Shown here: piece by piece, positions 8,611-11,123 of the stretch | How the letters are laid out: each line of letters opens with the position of its first letter | Numbering within the stretch: the stretch's first letter is position 1 | Source of the DNA: Funneliformis mosseae | Taxonomy: Eukaryota; Glomeromycota; Glomeromycetes; Glomerales; Glomeraceae | Assembly: GCA_910592005.1 (NCBI GenBank) | Contig: CAJVPP010003649.1 | Span: 1-11,123, forward strand | DNA length: 11,123 nt | Direction: 5' to 3' | Translations under genes and position numbers: made by a program | Notes under the pieces: model-generated | Databases searched by the model: none | What the model was told of the DNA's origin: nothing | Seen by the model: only the letters and a program-made list of their open reading frames with translations

Positions 8611-8653
8611 ATTTTTTCCAGCCGTTTCCCCCTTTTCTATTGCAAAGGTCCCA
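8611..8653 (-). repeat. Right terminal inverted repeat of the MITE
   Basis: This is the inverted partner of 8495-8537. On its own strand it has five G where the left arm has six. It ends ...GGTCCCA before the TA flank. Confidence 0.88.
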
Positions 8654-8880
8654 TATGTCAAATGCTAATTATTTCTTCACCTAACTTGAAAACTTCCAAC
8701 TTTTTAACTTATTTGACCTCTTATATGATAATGCTAATCAACTATTCCCATCAATTTTTCACACTGCACACCATTAACCTTCAAGGATTAATCATATTTA
8801 CACTATATCACATATTGCAGCAGGCCTTAATAAAGCCTAAACTATCAGTGTTGATCCTAACATTTATAATCATTCGATAG

Positions 8881-11123
8881 TTTCTATCAATATAAATATA
8901 ACTAAACTTACCACTTTAAATAATGATAAAAAATATATCAAAAAAAAAGATTTACCTTTATAATATCATGGATGATAACTCAGATAAAATTTGGTAAAAA
9001 GATGGATGGTTTCCTTAAAAGCTGTAAACTATCCAACCTCACTTCCAATAAATTACATTCAAAATATGCATTCAATTTCTTTTGGGATCTAATGCAAGGA
9101 TGTATCAAAAAAGCAGCAGAAAAATGTATCCCATCAAGATACTCATTTCAACATTCTCATGACCTCAGACCAAAATTACTGAAAAATTTATATAAACAAT
9201 TAGTTCTAATACAAAAATTTCAACGCATAACAAAAAAATGCATTCACTTTAATTCCATATCATTAAACTGGCCTTAGACATACAATACAGTTTTTGATAT
9301 TTTGATAAAATACAATTTAAATTAGTTGCATATTAACAGTCTCCAACTTTCTAACCTCACTACAATTAAACAGAATACTTCTGAGTTACTTAAAGTCCAC
9401 TTGATTGTAATTAAATTAGAAGAAGATAAACATAAAACAAAACAAATTAAAGCAGCTTTTTAACGTAGATGTGATAATTTTCATGATGATCAAGCTAAGA
9501 TGTATGATTCCATCCTTAATAGATAAAGACAGACAATTGTTCTAGACAGATGCCTTGACAATTCACCTGATAATCTTGATTTACTTACCTCAGCTGATGA
9601 TGTCAAACGTGAAACTAATAGATACTTCTAACAAATAACAAATACTAGATACCATTTTGTTCTACTTCCCGATAATTAGAAAAAATTGTACAAACCTATT
9701 AAAAAAATTGATCCTCAAATTTATAAAAACCTTATGGATTCACTAAGTGAAAACAAATAGAACTAACTTCTTCAAACATTACCTAATGATAAAGTTCCCA
9801 GTCCTTCCAAAATTTCAAATGAAATGTTAAAACATCTAGGTTCTAAATGAAACATATCTTTTGGATTTTCACTTGTGCCTATTTGAAACTTTTCTGCATG
9901 CCTGACAGATGAAATTTGGTTTTCGTTTATCCTATTCTAAAACCCAAACTATAGGAATATAATTTAAATAATACTCATTCTATTACTTTATTAGAATGCC
10001 TTCGAAAAGCAATCGTAAAATTAATCAACAAATAGCTTTTGGATATTCTTTCAAAACATTTAATTTTACAAGAAAATAATTTTGCTGGATTACTGTTTCA
10101 TTCTACATTTGAACCAATTCACATTCTCAACAACATAAAATATGATCGATTATCACATAAGAGCAAATAACTTTAGATCCTGTTTCAAAACATGTCAAAA
10201 GCTTATGACAGAATTAACATCACAATGTTAACTTGTATGCTTAATTGTCTATGTCTTCCTTCATTGTTTTTCTATTTTGTACTTTTCTTATTCTCTAATT
10301 GCTTCAATCAAATTTTCACAGCTCACAGAAATACAGATCATTATCCAGTTATCTCAGGTATTGATCAAGGTAAAATTATTTTACCAATTCTTAAGTATAT
10401 ATATTACGATCCCTTATTACATCGCATACAATATACTGATCTTGATTATAATTTATTAGCTGAATGGCGCTCACATATTGGTAATACTTAATATCTACAG
10501 TCTTAACACAAGTCTCCACACTTGCCTATATGGATGATACCCTTTAGATCAGTAAATCTAAGGATGACCTTGAGTCGATTTTAACAATAGCTGATAATTT
10601 TTACCAACTTAATAGTATTCTAGTTAACTGGGATAAATCTGTATTACTTTCTTCAGTACCGATATCATCATCCATATACTTTAGATTAGCATACAATAAA
10701 GAATAGATTAAACTAATAGACCTTAAATCATCTACTCATTATCTCAATATTTGGATTTCTCTCATCCAAAATTGCCTGTTTATAAGACAATAAGTAAAGA
10801 ATGAAATTTATAATGCTACTTTAATAATCATAAAGAAATTCCTCACAGATAAACAACTTAAAGTCATTTTTAACTCAGCCCTCTTGCCAAGAATTTTGTA
10901 TCACACTCAATTAACATTTCTTGACTACAAATTCTATGATCAAATTATGGGGTCGTATCAAAAAATTTTTAGGTCAAATCTACATTTATCTAAAAGTACC
11001 CCAGCAGCTATTATTCATTTATCATTATTTTATAACATTACACACTTATAGTGGCTACCAAAAGAAACGCAAGTGTGATTGGTTACCTTTGAACGGCTAT
11101 AACTCATCAACCACAAATGCTAG
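8881..11123 (+). pseudogene. LINE ORF2 reverse transcriptase region, partial at window edge
   Basis: This polymerase would copy the RNA at the nicked target. A linker follows the endonuclease and is well preserved in one frame from about 8972 to 9870, including 'RPKLLKNLYKQLVLIQKFQ' and, near its end, 'LPNDKVPSPSKISNEMLKHL', which is the usual RT entry block. After a frame change near 9915 it reads 'YPILKP', 'HSITLLECLRKAIVKLINK' and 'NNFAGL'. Motif A follows with 'LFQNMSKAYDRIN' (about 10180-10220), then motif B 'GIDQGKIILPIL' (about 10357-10392). After another frame change near 10490 comes motif C 'LAYMDDTL' (10521-10544) with both Asp kept. The motif A Asp is Asn (10189-10191). Downstream, 'FYQLNSILVNWDKSVLLSS', 'LTDKQLKVIFNSALLPRILY' and 'LHLSKSTPAAIIHL' match the thumb and C-terminal part. 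It continues beyond 11123. Confidence 0.95.

Larger units (their letters stand above)
8495..8653. mobile_element. 159-bp MITE-like inverted-repeat element
   Basis: The two ends are inverted copies of each other over 43 bp (8495-8537 and 8611-8653) with three mismatches. The first 20 bases, starting TGGGACC, are identical. The ends are flanked by TA on both sides (8493-8494 and 8654-8655), as for Tc1/mariner-type insertions. Because the flanks are themselves symmetric, an ATAT duplication with ends starting GGGACC is equally possible. The inner 73 bp have no coding capacity. Runs of G/C in the ends stand out from the A+T-rich surroundings. Removing the element plus one TA rejoins the endonuclease frame exactly, so it inserted into a once-continuous LINE. 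It is non-autonomous, and the source transposase is not in the window. Confidence 0.88.
8019..8880 (+). pseudogene. LINE ORF2 APE-type endonuclease, interrupted by a MITE
   Basis: This domain nicks target DNA to prime reverse transcription. The first block reads 'TTLNIRSF' and 'INHIDIIGLSGDKF', where family members have an 'LSET' Glu block. After a frame change (about 8130-8195) it reads 'FRVDLIKKHIADHIYKYHN' and 'LINYYIL', then the strong 'EIILLGDLNAISDRSNN' (about 8437-8493), which carries the family GDxN motif. The 159-bp inverted-repeat element interrupts the frame here. On the other side the reading continues 'SNANYFF', 'LENFQLFNLFDLL' and 'PSRINHIYT', ending 'YNHSIVSIN'. In the last two blocks the family has Asp (SRID, DH), and both are Asn here (8790-8792 and 8868-8870). 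Stops are frequent. The endonuclease is inactive. Confidence 0.87.
5851..11123 (+). mobile_element. Decayed two-ORF LINE (non-LTR) retrotransposon, cut by the window edge
   Basis: The plus strand carries an ORF1 with a zinc knuckle, followed by an ORF2 with an APE-type endonuclease and a reverse transcriptase, the standard order of many LINEs. The reading frame changes about four times in ORF1 and about five times in ORF2, and stops occur throughout. A 159-bp inverted-repeat element lies within the endonuclease. The region after the RT palm is still recognisable at 11123, so the 3' end, any RNase H domain and the tail lie outside. The style of the RT blocks resembles LINEs I associate with Glomeromycotina fungi. 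The element cannot be autonomous. Confidence 0.93.

Noticed and set aside
8581..8880. Plus-strand open frame of 99 codons, hydrophobic, covering the right part of the MITE and beyond
   Set aside because: It starts inside the MITE and is the wrong frame of the endonuclease, whose own frame shows SRINHIYT and NHSIV.
1..11123. Ciliate-like genetic code with TAA and TAG read as Gln
   Set aside because: Many in-frame TAA/TAG do sit at Gln positions, but others sit where the families have Trp (for example directly after YMDDTL and before ILFQ). There are also TGA stops, frame changes and lost catalytic residues, so this is decay.

Overview
The window looks like a transposable-element graveyard from a very A+T-rich eukaryotic genome. 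I found no intact cellular gene, no RNA gene and no CRISPR array. Reconstructed reading frames at both ends read as eukaryotic retrotransposon proteins. The strong A+T bias, the Ty3-type polyprotein and a LINE with the phrases 'SKAYDR', 'GIDQG' and 'YMDD' resemble elements I associate with arbuscular mycorrhizal fungi (Glomeromycotina). That assignment is from memory of family style and was not searched.

Layout. (1) 1-165 is a low-complexity, partly palindromic repeat built from TCGAGTT/AACTCGA-like units. (2) About 166-3567, minus strand, is a decayed Ty3/gypsy polyprotein. Running leftwards it holds an unusual N-terminal region of about 207 codons, Gag, a CCHC zinc knuckle, an aspartic protease and a reverse transcriptase. 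It breaks off just after the RT catalytic motif, so RNase H, integrase and the distal LTR are absent, and I could not find a proximal LTR or primer-binding site. (3) About 3634-5190, plus strand, is a second decayed coding region that I cannot assign to a family. It can be read as about 450 codons (one frame change) followed, through a TAATG overlap, by a second short reading frame. (4) 5191-5850 is extremely A+T-rich with no supported gene. (5) 5851 to the window end, plus strand, is a decayed non-LTR retrotransposon (LINE): ORF1 with a zinc knuckle, then ORF2 with an APE-type endonuclease and a reverse transcriptase, still continuing at the right edge. (6) At 8495-8653 a 159-bp inverted-repeat element (MITE-like) sits inside the LINE endonuclease. 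Removing it with one TA copy rejoins the reading frame exactly.

Most damage is C-to-T or G-to-A transition: Gln codons have become TAA/TAG, Trp codons TAG/TGA, zinc ligands Cys/His have become Tyr, and catalytic Asp has become Asn. Many of these fit CpA-to-TpA (equivalently TpG-to-TpA), a RIP-like signature, although the choice of sites is biased towards seeing it. Nothing here is likely to be active. The parts most worth following up are the unassigned coding remnant at 3634-5190, the mutation signature, the MITE and the N-terminal region of the gypsy Gag.
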